Below are positions 32,524 through 40,156 of a DNA stretch of 52,776 bases, one piece after another. The position numbers were made by a program, and so were the translations under genes. Position 1 is the stretch's first letter, and each line of letters opens with the position of its first letter. The DNA is from CAYJLC01 sp964370735. GTDB lineage: Bacteria; Bacillota; Clostridia; Oscillospirales; Butyricicoccaceae. The stretch is from NCBI GenBank assembly GCA_964370735.1, contig CAYJLC010000010.1, forward strand, positions 1 to 52,776. The letters run 5' to 3'. The notes below the pieces were generated by a model. The model was given only the letters and a program-made list of their open reading frames with translations. It ran no database searches and had not been told where the DNA came from.

Positions 32524-33702
32524 ATGAAAATAGCAATATTGGGATTTGGTGTAGTAGGTTCTGGAACTTATGATGTAATAATGAAAAATAGTGAAAGTAT
32601 CGCTAAAAAATTAGGCGAAACTTTAGAAGTAAAATACATTGTTGATATCAGAGATTTTACTGGCACAGAGTATGAAAAACTGGTTACAAAAGATTTTTCA
32701 GTGATTGAAAATGATGATGAAGTTGAAGCTGTTGTTGAAGTAATCGGTGGTGCAACAATCGCTTATGAATTTACAAAAAGAGCGCTACTTGCAAAAAAAC
32801 ACGTTATTACTTCAAATAAAGAACTAGTTGCAATGCATGGTGCAGAACTTTTAGAAATTGCTATTAAAAATAATGTGAATTACATGTTTGAAGCATCAGT
32901 TGGTGGTGGTATTCCAGTAATTCGCCCATTAATTCAGTGTTTATCTGCAAATGAAATTGATGCTATCACTGGTATCGTTAATGGTACTACAAACTATATT
33001 TTATCGCAAATGATACATAATGGCGTTGATTTTAACGATGCATTAAAGCAAGCTCAAGAGTTAGGATATGCTGAAAAAGATCCTACTGCAGATGTTTGTG
33101 GCATTGATGCTCAAAGAAAAATTTGTATTCTTACAAACCTTGCATACTCTAAAGAAGTAAACCCTTCAGATGTTTCGGCTGAAGGTATTGATAAAGTAAC
33201 ATTAAGCGATGTAAATTACGCGAGAAAAGACGACAAAGTGATAAAACTTCTTGCAAGAACAGTAAATCAAGACGGTAAAATTTTCACGTTTGTTGCTCCT
33301 CATTTAGTAGAAAAAACTAATATGCTTGCAGGGGTTGAAGATGTATTCAACGCTGTGATGCTTACAGGAAACTGCGTTGATGACGTTATGTTTTATGGAA
33401 AAGGTGCTGGTAAAATGGCGACTGCGTCGGCTGTTGTGGCTGATGTTATGGACGCTTGTATGCACAGAAATAAAAGAAAAGCTATTTCTTGGGAAAAAGC
33501 CGATAAATATATTGCAGATATAGCAGATTTTAAATGCAAATTCTATGTAAATATTAAAAATACTAAGGAAATTCCGTTTGAAAATGTTACTGATTTATCA
33601 GACGAACGCGAAAATGAAGTTGCTTTTATCACAGATATAATGTCGTTGAATGATTTAAAATCACAATTAACAGGCGAATATTCTTATTTAAGAGTATTAT
33701 AA
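32524..33702 (+). CDS. hom: Homoserine dehydrogenase
   Basis: A 392-residue NAD(P)-dependent oxidoreductase converting aspartate semialdehyde to homoserine. The Rossmann motif is GFGVVGSGTYDVI (7-19); the catalytic region includes KELVAMHGAEL, FEASVGGGIPVIRPL, GIVNGTTNYILSQM and the dimer segment DPTADVCGIDAQRK. After residue ~320 only a shortened ACT-like tail (~70 residues) remains, so threonine feedback through this subunit may be weaker, or may need the separate ACT protein encoded upstream. Second gene in the ACT-hom-thrB-lysC operon. Confidence 0.96.
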   Translation: MKIAILGFGVVGSGTYDVIMKNSESIAKKLGETLEVKYIVDIRDFTGTEYEKLVTKDFSVIENDDEVEAVVEVIGGATIAYEFTKRALLAKKHVITSNKELVAMHGAELLEIAIKNNVNYMFEASVGGGIPVIRPLIQCLSANEIDAITGIVNGTTNYILSQMIHNGVDFNDALKQAQELGYAEKDPTADVCGIDAQRKICILTNLAYSKEVNPSDVSAEGIDKVTLSDVNYARKDDKVIKLLARTVNQDGKIFTFVAPHLVEKTNMLAGVEDVFNAVMLTGNCVDDVMFYGKGAGKMATASAVVADVMDACMHRNKRKAISWEKADKYIADIADFKCKFYVNIKNTKEIPFENVTDLSDERENEVAFITDIMSLNDLKSQLTGEYSYLRVL

Positions 33703-33713
33703 TAGGTGAAAAA

Positions 33714-34613
33714 ATGATAAAAATAACCGTTCCAGCAACTAGTGCTAATATGGGTCCTGGTTTTGATAGTTTAGGCATCGCACTTTCCATGTATAATACA
33801 TTTTATATGGAAGAAAGTGATGAAATAGAAATCATTACAGACGACCCTCAAATCCCAACAGATGAAACTAATTTAGTATATAAATGCGCTAAAAAAGTGT
33901 ATGATTTAATGGGAAAAGAGCTTAAAGGGCTTAAAATTATTTCAGAATGCGAAATTCCTCAAGCAAGGGGACTTGGCTCGTCTTCTGCTTGTATTGTGGC
34001 AGGGATTTTAGGTGCAAATGCGCTATTAGGAAACCCACTTACAAAGCAAGGAATTATTGATTTAGCAGGCTCAATCGAAGGACATCCAGACAATTCAACA
34101 CCTGCGATTTTAGGTGGGTTTTGTGTGGCATTACTTGAATATGGCAAAGTTTCACACGTTAGAGTTCCGATTTTAGATAAAATGTACTTTGTAGCTTTAA
34201 TTCCAAAATTCGAACTTAAAACAGAAAAATCTAGAAAAGCACTACCGAGTGAAGTAACTCATAAAGATGCAGTATTTAATCTTTCAAGAGCAGCGCTTTT
34301 GGCAGGCTCACTTGTTACTGGTGATTTGCATAATATAAGAGTAGCAGTAGGCGATGTTTTACACCAACCATATCGTTTTGACTTAATAACAGACGGCAAG
34401 GAAGTGGCAAATGCTGCTATCGGGCTTGGGGCTTTGGGCACTTATATATCAGGCGCAGGTCCTACTATTATAGCTATGGTAGACATGGTGGACAACACTT
34501 ATTTAAGTAGAGCAGAAATCTATTTTGCAGAAAAATATCCTGACTGGCAACCAATTTTGCTTAAATGCGATGAAGTTGGGGCAACAGTGGAAAATATAAA
34601 ATTGGGGGTTTAA
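33714..34613 (+). CDS. thrB: Homoserine kinase
   Basis: A 299-residue GHMP kinase that phosphorylates homoserine on the way to threonine. The N-terminal substrate motif ITVPATSANMGPGFDSLGIAL, the ATP-binding PQARGLGSSSACIVAGI (~83-99), EGHPDNSTPAILGGF, and the third GHMP motif GALGTYISGAGPTIIAM are all present. Full length. It is 11 bp after hom and one base before lysC. Threonine synthase (thrC) is not in the window. Confidence 0.96.
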   Translation: MIKITVPATSANMGPGFDSLGIALSMYNTFYMEESDEIEIITDDPQIPTDETNLVYKCAKKVYDLMGKELKGLKIISECEIPQARGLGSSSACIVAGILGANALLGNPLTKQGIIDLAGSIEGHPDNSTPAILGGFCVALLEYGKVSHVRVPILDKMYFVALIPKFELKTEKSRKALPSEVTHKDAVFNLSRAALLAGSLVTGDLHNIRVAVGDVLHQPYRFDLITDGKEVANAAIGLGALGTYISGAGPTIIAMVDMVDNTYLSRAEIYFAEKYPDWQPILLKCDEVGATVENIKLGV

Positions 34614-34614
34614 T

Positions 34615-35826
34615 ATGGCGTTAATCGTACAAAAATTCGGTGGTACTTCTGTGGCAAATGCAGAAAGACTAAAAAATGTTGCAGAAATTGTAACAGACAA
34701 GTATAAAGAGGGCAATAAAATTATTGTTGTTGTGTCTGCACAAGGGGATACGACAGATGATTTTATCGAAAAAGCAAATGAGCTTAATGTTTCACCATCA
34801 AAGCGTGAAATGGATGTGCTTTTATCTGCTGGTGAGCAAATTTCGATGTCGCTTTTAGCTATGACTATTGAAAAAATGGGTTTCCCTGTTGTAAGTCTTA
34901 CAGGCTGGCAGGCGGGAATTCAAACAACATCGTCTAACGGTGATGCGAGAATTAAAGAAATAAAAGATACAAGACTTAGAAAAGAACTTGATAAAAATAA
35001 AATCGTAATCGTGGCTGGTTTCCAAGGCCTAGATAAATATGAAAATATCACAACTTTAGGTAGAGGTGGTTCTGATACGACTGCTGTTGCAATTGCTGCA
35101 AAACTTGGTGCTGATTTATGTCAAATCTATACTGATGTTGACGGAATCTACACTGCCGACCCTAGAATTGTTGAAACGGCTAAAAAACTTGAAGAAATCA
35201 CTTTCGACGAAATGTTAGAGCTTGCATCATTAGGTGCACAAGTATTGCATAACCGTTCGGTTGAAATGGGTAAAAAATATGGAGTAAATATGGAAGTTGT
35301 ATCTAGTTTTGCAAGATTACCGGGTACGAAAGTTAAGGAGGTTTTAGAAATGGAAAAGATGAATGTTTGTGGAGTTACAAAAGATGATAATGTTGCACGT
35401 GTTGCTGTTGTAGGAATTCCTGATGAACCTGGATACGCATTTAAACTATTCTCTGAACTTGCTGTAAATAAAATTGTTATCGATATGATTTTACAATCAA
35501 TCGGTAGAGATAATACAAAAGATATTTCTTTTACAATCAAAAGAGAAGATTTAACTAAAACTTTAGAACATTTAGAGGCTAGAAAAGCTGTTTTAAAATT
35601 TGAAGAAGTAAATTCTACTAGCAATGTGAGCAAAGTTTCTATTGTTGGTGCTGGTATGGTTACAAACTGTGGAATTGCTGCTAGAATGTTTGAAGCATTA
35701 TATGATGCAAACATCAATATCCACATGATTTCTTCAACTGAAATCAAAATTTCAGTTCTAATCGACGAAGAAGAATCAAAAAGAGCTGTTAAAGCAGTAC
35801 ATACAAAGTTTTTTGACGAAATGTAA
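34615..35826 (+). CDS. lysC: Aspartate kinase
   Basis: A 403-residue enzyme for the first step of the aspartate family pathway. Kinase motifs are VQKFGGTSVANAERL (4-18), IVAGFQGLDKYENITTLGRGGSDTTAVAIAA and QIYTDVDGIYTADPRIV. Two C-terminal ACT domains (~265-400, including VSIVGAGMVTNCGIAARMFEALYDANINIHMISSTEIKISVLI) bind lysine or threonine for feedback. An internal start for a beta subunit is plausible at Met244 (MEKMNVCGVTKDD), which is preceded by AAGGAGG at the DNA level (35335-35341); this resembles the nested alpha/beta arrangement of Bacillus aspartokinase II. The operon terminator follows directly. Confidence 0.96.
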   Translation: MALIVQKFGGTSVANAERLKNVAEIVTDKYKEGNKIIVVVSAQGDTTDDFIEKANELNVSPSKREMDVLLSAGEQISMSLLAMTIEKMGFPVVSLTGWQAGIQTTSSNGDARIKEIKDTRLRKELDKNKIVIVAGFQGLDKYENITTLGRGGSDTTAVAIAAKLGADLCQIYTDVDGIYTADPRIVETAKKLEEITFDEMLELASLGAQVLHNRSVEMGKKYGVNMEVVSSFARLPGTKVKEVLEMEKMNVCGVTKDDNVARVAVVGIPDEPGYAFKLFSELAVNKIVIDMILQSIGRDNTKDISFTIKREDLTKTLEHLEARKAVLKFEEVNSTSNVSKVSIVGAGMVTNCGIAARMFEALYDANINIHMISSTEIKISVLIDEEESKRAVKAVHTKFFDEM

Positions 35827-35828
35827 TA

Positions 35829-35863
35829 AAAAAATCTGTAGGGAAATTCTCTACAGATTTTTT
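35829..35863. terminator. Bidirectional terminator after lysC
   Basis: A 13-bp perfect stem (AAAAAATCTGTAG / CTACAGATTTTTT) around a nine-base loop, with A- and T-runs at both ends. It separates the threonine operon from the converging lipoprotein gene. Confidence 0.9.
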
Positions 35864-35868
35864 ATGTT

Positions 35869-36966
35869 TTAATATACTCTGAAAAATAATGCCGTTTTTA
35901 CATCTTCGTAAGAATATCTATCTAATATAGTATCGCCATTTTCGTCTAACTCAGGTTCTTTTAAATTGGTTAATTCGTATGTTATAGGAACTTTTCCGAC
36001 GCAATAAACAAGCCCATCGTAATCTTTTGGAATGCGTACAAACAAATCTTGGTGTTTAATATGGACATATTCGCCTGTTTCAGGGAATTCATTTCTCACA
36101 TTAGAACTGATGGTTATGACGATTTCTTCGTTGTTAAAAGGTATTGTTATTTCATTAAAACCAGCCACTGGCAATATAAATCCGGTGTAATAATCTATAA
36201 AACCGAAAGGGGAGCTTAAATTAATTTCTCCTTCGAAATCAGGTGTGTCGCTTGCTAAAAAATAGCTACTTGCAGTGAAAGTGATTTCGCGATATCCATC
36301 GGAAGTTTCGATATCGTTTAAAATAACTACCTCATTTAGAGTTTTTACAGGGTGATAGAAACTGCCATCTTCATTAAAATAAACACCACTGTCTTCAAAT
36401 TCATATTTACCACCATTAATTATTCCGATTGCCGATAAATTTAGCTCATCAAAGTAAGAAGTTTGGGCAGGTGTATCAATTTTTACGGTGTTTTTCTTGA
36501 AAATACCATCAAAGTCAGTAATTTTGAGGATTTCATCGGCGTTTATTTCGAAAAATCCCATAGGAACATCAGTAGATGTGCTATGATGGAATAGCGCAAG
36601 TGTATTTTCGTTATATTTTTCATAAGCACCTTTGTTTGGAGCATAAGCGGAGATATCGCCATAAGTGACAGCGTAACTGCCGTTATCGTAAATTTGGATT
36701 ACAATTTCTCCATTATTATAAATCCATTCGCTTGGAAATAAACTTTCAATAATGAAAGGTTCGACATTATTATCGAAATCATCGGTTTCAACTGAAACTG
36801 GTGGAATTTCTTCGATTTGTTCACTGAATTCGGCGTCTTCAAGCTGTAAATCGTTATTAATAGTAGTGTCTTGGATGGTTTTTGACGTGCTTTCGCTAAG
36901 GTTTTGCGAACATCCTAAAGAAAATATCGCAATTAATATCATGAATAAAATATTAAAATATTTCAC
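35869..36966 (-). CDS. Lipoprotein of unknown function
   Basis: A 365-residue secreted protein starting with GTG behind AGGAGGTGT. The signal peptide MKYFNILFMILIAIFSLGC has lipobox SLGC (Cys19). A Ser/Thr/Glu-rich linker is followed by a beta-rich body with repeated aromatic/Asp turns (for example WIYNNGEIVIQIYDNGSYAVTYG and YFNEDGSFYHPV). No known domain was recognised. It has its own promoter and shares the lysC terminator. Confidence 0.72.
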   Translation of the reverse strand: MKYFNILFMILIAIFSLGCSQNLSESTSKTIQDTTINNDLQLEDAEFSEQIEEIPPVSVETDDFDNNVEPFIIESLFPSEWIYNNGEIVIQIYDNGSYAVTYGDISAYAPNKGAYEKYNENTLALFHHSTSTDVPMGFFEINADEILKITDFDGIFKKNTVKIDTPAQTSYFDELNLSAIGIINGGKYEFEDSGVYFNEDGSFYHPVKTLNEVVILNDIETSDGYREITFTASSYFLASDTPDFEGEINLSSPFGFIDYYTGFILPVAGFNEITIPFNNEEIVITISSNVRNEFPETGEYVHIKHQDLFVRIPKDYDGLVYCVGKVPITYELTNLKEPELDENGDTILDRYSYEDVKTALFFRVY

Positions 36967-36993
36967 GTTACACCTCCTGTTTGTTATAAATAT

Positions 36994-37022
36994 ATTTTAT
37001 ATTAATTAAATAAAAAAGTCAA
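36994..37022 (-). promoter_or_regulatory. Promoter of 365-residue lipoprotein gene
   Basis: On the minus strand TTGACT (37017-37022), 17 bp and TAAAAT (36994-36999), about 28 bp before the GTG. Confidence 0.72.
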
Positions 37023-37063
37023 ATACTTGATAATTAAAATTTGTAAAAATAATTGGAAAAATA

Positions 37064-37092
37064 TTGTAATTTGTCGAGAATAGTGGTATAAT
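37064..37092 (+). promoter_or_regulatory. Chemoreceptor promoter
   Basis: TTGTAA (37064-37069), 17 bp and consensus TATAAT (37087-37092), about 52 bp before the ATG. It looks like sigma-A rather than the sigma-D form common for motility genes. Confidence 0.75.
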
Positions 37093-37143
37093 TAGAATAG
37101 TAGAATAGCAACAGCTCGAAAATTATTTTAGGGGGTCAAAAAA

Positions 37144-39177
37144 ATGAAGTCAATAAAATCAAAAATTCTTACACTTACGTTAACTATCCTAAGTATTTCA
37201 ATTCTAGCAATCAGTGCTAATGCGATTATTGCAACATATAACAGTACGATGTTCGCACTTGAAGAATCGATGGAAGCCACAATCAATGTAACTGCAAATA
37301 AAATCGAAGTTCAATTAAAGGACTACACTAATTTAGTATCGCAACTCGCTATAAACCCAATTATTACACAAGAAATTCCAAAAGAAGGGGAACTTTCTTT
37401 GGATGGAAGAACTAGGGCTCAAGTTAGGAGCGATATGAATGAATATTTCGAAGAAATTAAAGATACACATAGCTTTATAGAATCAGTTCAAGTATTTGAG
37501 GAAAATGGTGATACAGTTTTCCTTGAGTTAAACGAAGTTAATGCTCCTTACTTTACAATACCTAGAGATACGGGGGAAGTATACATAACAGACCCAATTT
37601 TAAGCCCAGACACTGGTATGCTTACAATGGTTATTACTACGCCTATTATTAAAGATGGCGAGTTTTCTGGGGTTGTTTTATTTGCTGTAAACCCTCAAAT
37701 TTTTTCAGAATTAGTATCAGAGGTTGAAGTAGGGGTTGGTAGCACAACAACGATTATTGCCCAATCTGGCGATACTATTGCATATAATGATGTTTCGTAT
37801 GTACAAGCTGCCTATAACACAAATGAAGAGGCAAAAACAGATTCGAGCTTAAAGGCTATGGCAGATGTTGAAACCAGACTTATTAATGGTGAAAGCGGAT
37901 TTGAGGAAGTTGTCTGGGATGGAAAAAACCAATTTGTAGCATTCACTCCTATTGAAAGCTCGAACGGATGGGGAATTTATACATTGACACCACAGTCAAA
38001 TTTCTTAGCCCAACTTACAACTTCAGTTATTGTAACAGTTATTATGGCAATTGTAATAATTATAATTTCGGCTATATTTATAATCGGTGCTGCTAAAGGA
38101 ATTATAAGCCCTATAACACTTTGTGCCGATAGGTTAGATAAACTTGCAAGTGGTGATTTAAAATCGCCCGTGCCTATTGTTACATCCAAAGACGAAACAG
38201 GCAAGCTTGCAAATTCGACAGCGGCAATCGTAGAGTCATTGTCTATGATTATAAATGACTTGAATTATACGCTTTCAGAAGTTGCGGCAGGTAATTTTGC
38301 AGTTTCTAGTAAAAATTCTAGTGGATATATAGGTGATTATGCATCTATTAAAGTATCGGTTGATACAATTATAGATAAATTATCTGAAACTATGTATAAA
38401 ATTAATGATGTATCAAGACAAGTAAATTCAGGTAATAACCAAGTTGCAGAAGGTGCACAAGCGTTAGCTCAAGGTTCTGTTGAGCAAGCAGCTGCGATTG
38501 AAGAATTGTCGATAACTATTGATAATATTGCCCAAAATATTGGCGAAACTGCGAATGACTCACAAAATGCTAAATTAGCAAACGAAAAATCTCAAAGTGC
38601 ACTAGATAAGAGTAATGTCCAAATCAATGAAATGGTACTTGCTATGGAAAATATCAGCAAAAAATCTGTTGAAATTAGCAAGATTATTAAGGCTATCGAT
38701 GATATTGCATTCCAAACTAATATTTTAGCATTAAATGCAGCTGTTGAGGCGGCTAGGGCAGGTACTGCTGGTAAAGGCTTTGCGGTTGTTGCCGATGAAG
38801 TTCGTTCGTTAGCCACAAAATCTGCTCAATCAGCAAAAGATATTACGCTTCTTATAGAAGAAACCGTAGGGGCTGTAAATGTTGGTAATGACATCGCAAC
38901 GGGTACATCTGAAACAATTAATGTTGCAATTAAGAGTGCTTATGAACTAAGCGCACTTGTTGATAGCATTGCAGAATCTTCTATGATTCAATCAGAAGGT
39001 GCAAAACAAATTACAATTGGTATTGAGCAAATTTCAGCTGTAATTCAAAATAACTCGGCGACAGCAGAGGAAAGTGCTGCTACTAGTGAAGAACTATCTG
39101 GACAATCACAAATTTTAGACCAATTAGTTTCAGAATTTGTGCTAAAGAATGATAGAAACAATAATTATACATACTAA
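37144..39177 (+). CDS. Methyl-accepting chemotaxis protein
   Basis: A 677-residue transmembrane chemoreceptor. Helix 1 (~6-28), an extracytoplasmic dCache-type sensor (~30-290, with VQVFEENGDTVFLELNE and IIAQSGDTIAYNDVSY), helix 2 (~297-320), a HAMP linker (~322-375) and a cytoplasmic signalling domain with the hairpin tip DDIAFQTNILALNAAVEAARAGTAGKGFAVVADEVRSLATKSA. Methylation-type Glu/Gln/Ala heptads flank it. No C-terminal CheR-docking pentapeptide is visible. No che or flagellar genes are nearby. The ligand is unknown; dCache receptors often sense amino acids or organic acids. Confidence 0.95.
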   Translation: MKSIKSKILTLTLTILSISILAISANAIIATYNSTMFALEESMEATINVTANKIEVQLKDYTNLVSQLAINPIITQEIPKEGELSLDGRTRAQVRSDMNEYFEEIKDTHSFIESVQVFEENGDTVFLELNEVNAPYFTIPRDTGEVYITDPILSPDTGMLTMVITTPIIKDGEFSGVVLFAVNPQIFSELVSEVEVGVGSTTTIIAQSGDTIAYNDVSYVQAAYNTNEEAKTDSSLKAMADVETRLINGESGFEEVVWDGKNQFVAFTPIESSNGWGIYTLTPQSNFLAQLTTSVIVTVIMAIVIIIISAIFIIGAAKGIISPITLCADRLDKLASGDLKSPVPIVTSKDETGKLANSTAAIVESLSMIINDLNYTLSEVAAGNFAVSSKNSSGYIGDYASIKVSVDTIIDKLSETMYKINDVSRQVNSGNNQVAEGAQALAQGSVEQAAAIEELSITIDNIAQNIGETANDSQNAKLANEKSQSALDKSNVQINEMVLAMENISKKSVEISKIIKAIDDIAFQTNILALNAAVEAARAGTAGKGFAVVADEVRSLATKSAQSAKDITLLIEETVGAVNVGNDIATGTSETINVAIKSAYELSALVDSIAESSMIQSEGAKQITIGIEQISAVIQNNSATAEESAATSEELSGQSQILDQLVSEFVLKNDRNNNYTY

Positions 39178-39183
39178 ATAATT

Positions 39184-39215
39184 TAAGAGGTGATGAAAAT
39201 TACCTCTTATTTTTT
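39184..39215 (+). terminator. Chemoreceptor terminator
   Basis: TAAGAGGT (39184-39191) pairs with ACCTCTTA (39202-39209), followed by six Ts. Confidence 0.8.
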
Positions 39216-39224
39216 GTGCAAAAT

Positions 39225-39254
39225 AAAAAACCACGTTTTAAAAACGTGGTTTTT
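39225..39254 (-). terminator. Terminator of phosphotransferase gene
   Basis: A stem of about 13 bp (AAAAACCACGTTT / AAACGTGGTTTTT) with T-runs on either strand, 30 nt downstream of the leftward phosphotransferase. Confidence 0.85.
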
Positions 39255-39284
39255 ATTATAAATGAATCAAATAGATTCGATTTT

Positions 39285-40034
39285 TTATTGGTAATCGCAA
39301 ACAGTAATCCAACTTTTAAGGAATTCAACCTCTTCAGGTTTACCTTTTACAAGTTGAGAAGATGCAACGATTGGCATCCATGCTTCAACATATTGTTTAG
39401 CAGTGTCAGCTTTTTTACAGAATAGATTTAAATATTTAGTTGCTACATCTTTTTTACCTTCAAGGCTGAATAGTAAATATGTTCTTGCAACGTCAGCCGA
39501 TGCATTACCTTGAGTTGCATGCGACCAGTCTAGGATATATGGAGTGCCGTCTTTTGCGATGATTACATTACTAGGGTTGAAGTCTCCGTGACAAACTTTG
39601 TTATGAACTGGCATGCCTTCTAGTCTTGTTTGCATGTCATATCTTGTTGTAGCGTCTAGGAAAGATTCTTTCATTTTACGTTGCATTTTATCTTTTAATT
39701 TATTTAAAAGAGGTGCTCTTTTTTCGTGAATAGACATTTGTAAATCAACAAAAAGCTCTAAGTATTCGTCAATTTTACCAGGATTTTTATCCATAAGAGA
39801 TGCTAGTGTCTCGCCTTCGATAAAATCAGTCATAATTGCCCAATTTCCATCGACAATAGTTACTCCGCGAAGTTTTGGCACATTAAGACCAGTTTCCTCT
39901 ACACGAGTTTGGTTTAATGCTTCGTTTAGTACATCAGATTTTTTAAAAGAATTATCAAAAAGTTTGATAGCTGTATCACCATCTTTGTACACTTTTTTCA
40001 AAGTTCTTTCTGCGATAACTTGAGTTAAATTCAT
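39285..40034 (-). CDS. Phosphotransferase (APH/choline kinase-like)
   Basis: A 249-residue small-molecule kinase of the aminoglycoside phosphotransferase fold. Nucleotide lobe at ~1-90 with VDGNWAIMTDFIEGETLASLM as the hinge; catalytic loop HGDFNPSNVII (Brenner motif) and metal-binding ILDWSHATQGN. The substrate may be a sugar, choline or similar metabolite; nothing indicates antibiotic resistance. It begins behind AGGAGGGC and has its own downstream terminator. Confidence 0.88.
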   Translation of the reverse strand: MNLTQVIAERTLKKVYKDGDTAIKLFDNSFKKSDVLNEALNQTRVEETGLNVPKLRGVTIVDGNWAIMTDFIEGETLASLMDKNPGKIDEYLELFVDLQMSIHEKRAPLLNKLKDKMQRKMKESFLDATTRYDMQTRLEGMPVHNKVCHGDFNPSNVIIAKDGTPYILDWSHATQGNASADVARTYLLFSLEGKKDVATKYLNLFCKKADTAKQYVEAWMPIVASSQLVKGKPEEVEFLKSWITVCDYQ

Positions 40035-40076
40035 AATGCCCTCCTCTGTGAATAATCACATTTTAAAAATATTCAA

Positions 40077-40117
40077 ATAAAATACGCAGTAAAATGCTAG
40101 GCAAGATACTGCGTATT
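40077..40117 (-). terminator. adhE terminator
   Basis: An 11-bp perfect stem (AATACGCAGTA / TACTGCGTATT) with a 15-base loop, 40 nt past the adhE stop. The T-tract is interrupted (TTTTATTT), so read-through to the phosphotransferase is possible. Confidence 0.75.
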
Positions 40118-40156
40118 AGTATTTCAAGGTTCTTTTACGGCAAAACCTTTATTAAA

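Noticed and set aside
35148..35747. 199-codon minus-strand ORF opposite lysC
   Set aside because: Shadow of the aspartokinase coding frame; low-complexity Ser/Thr/Ile-rich translation without recognisable domains.
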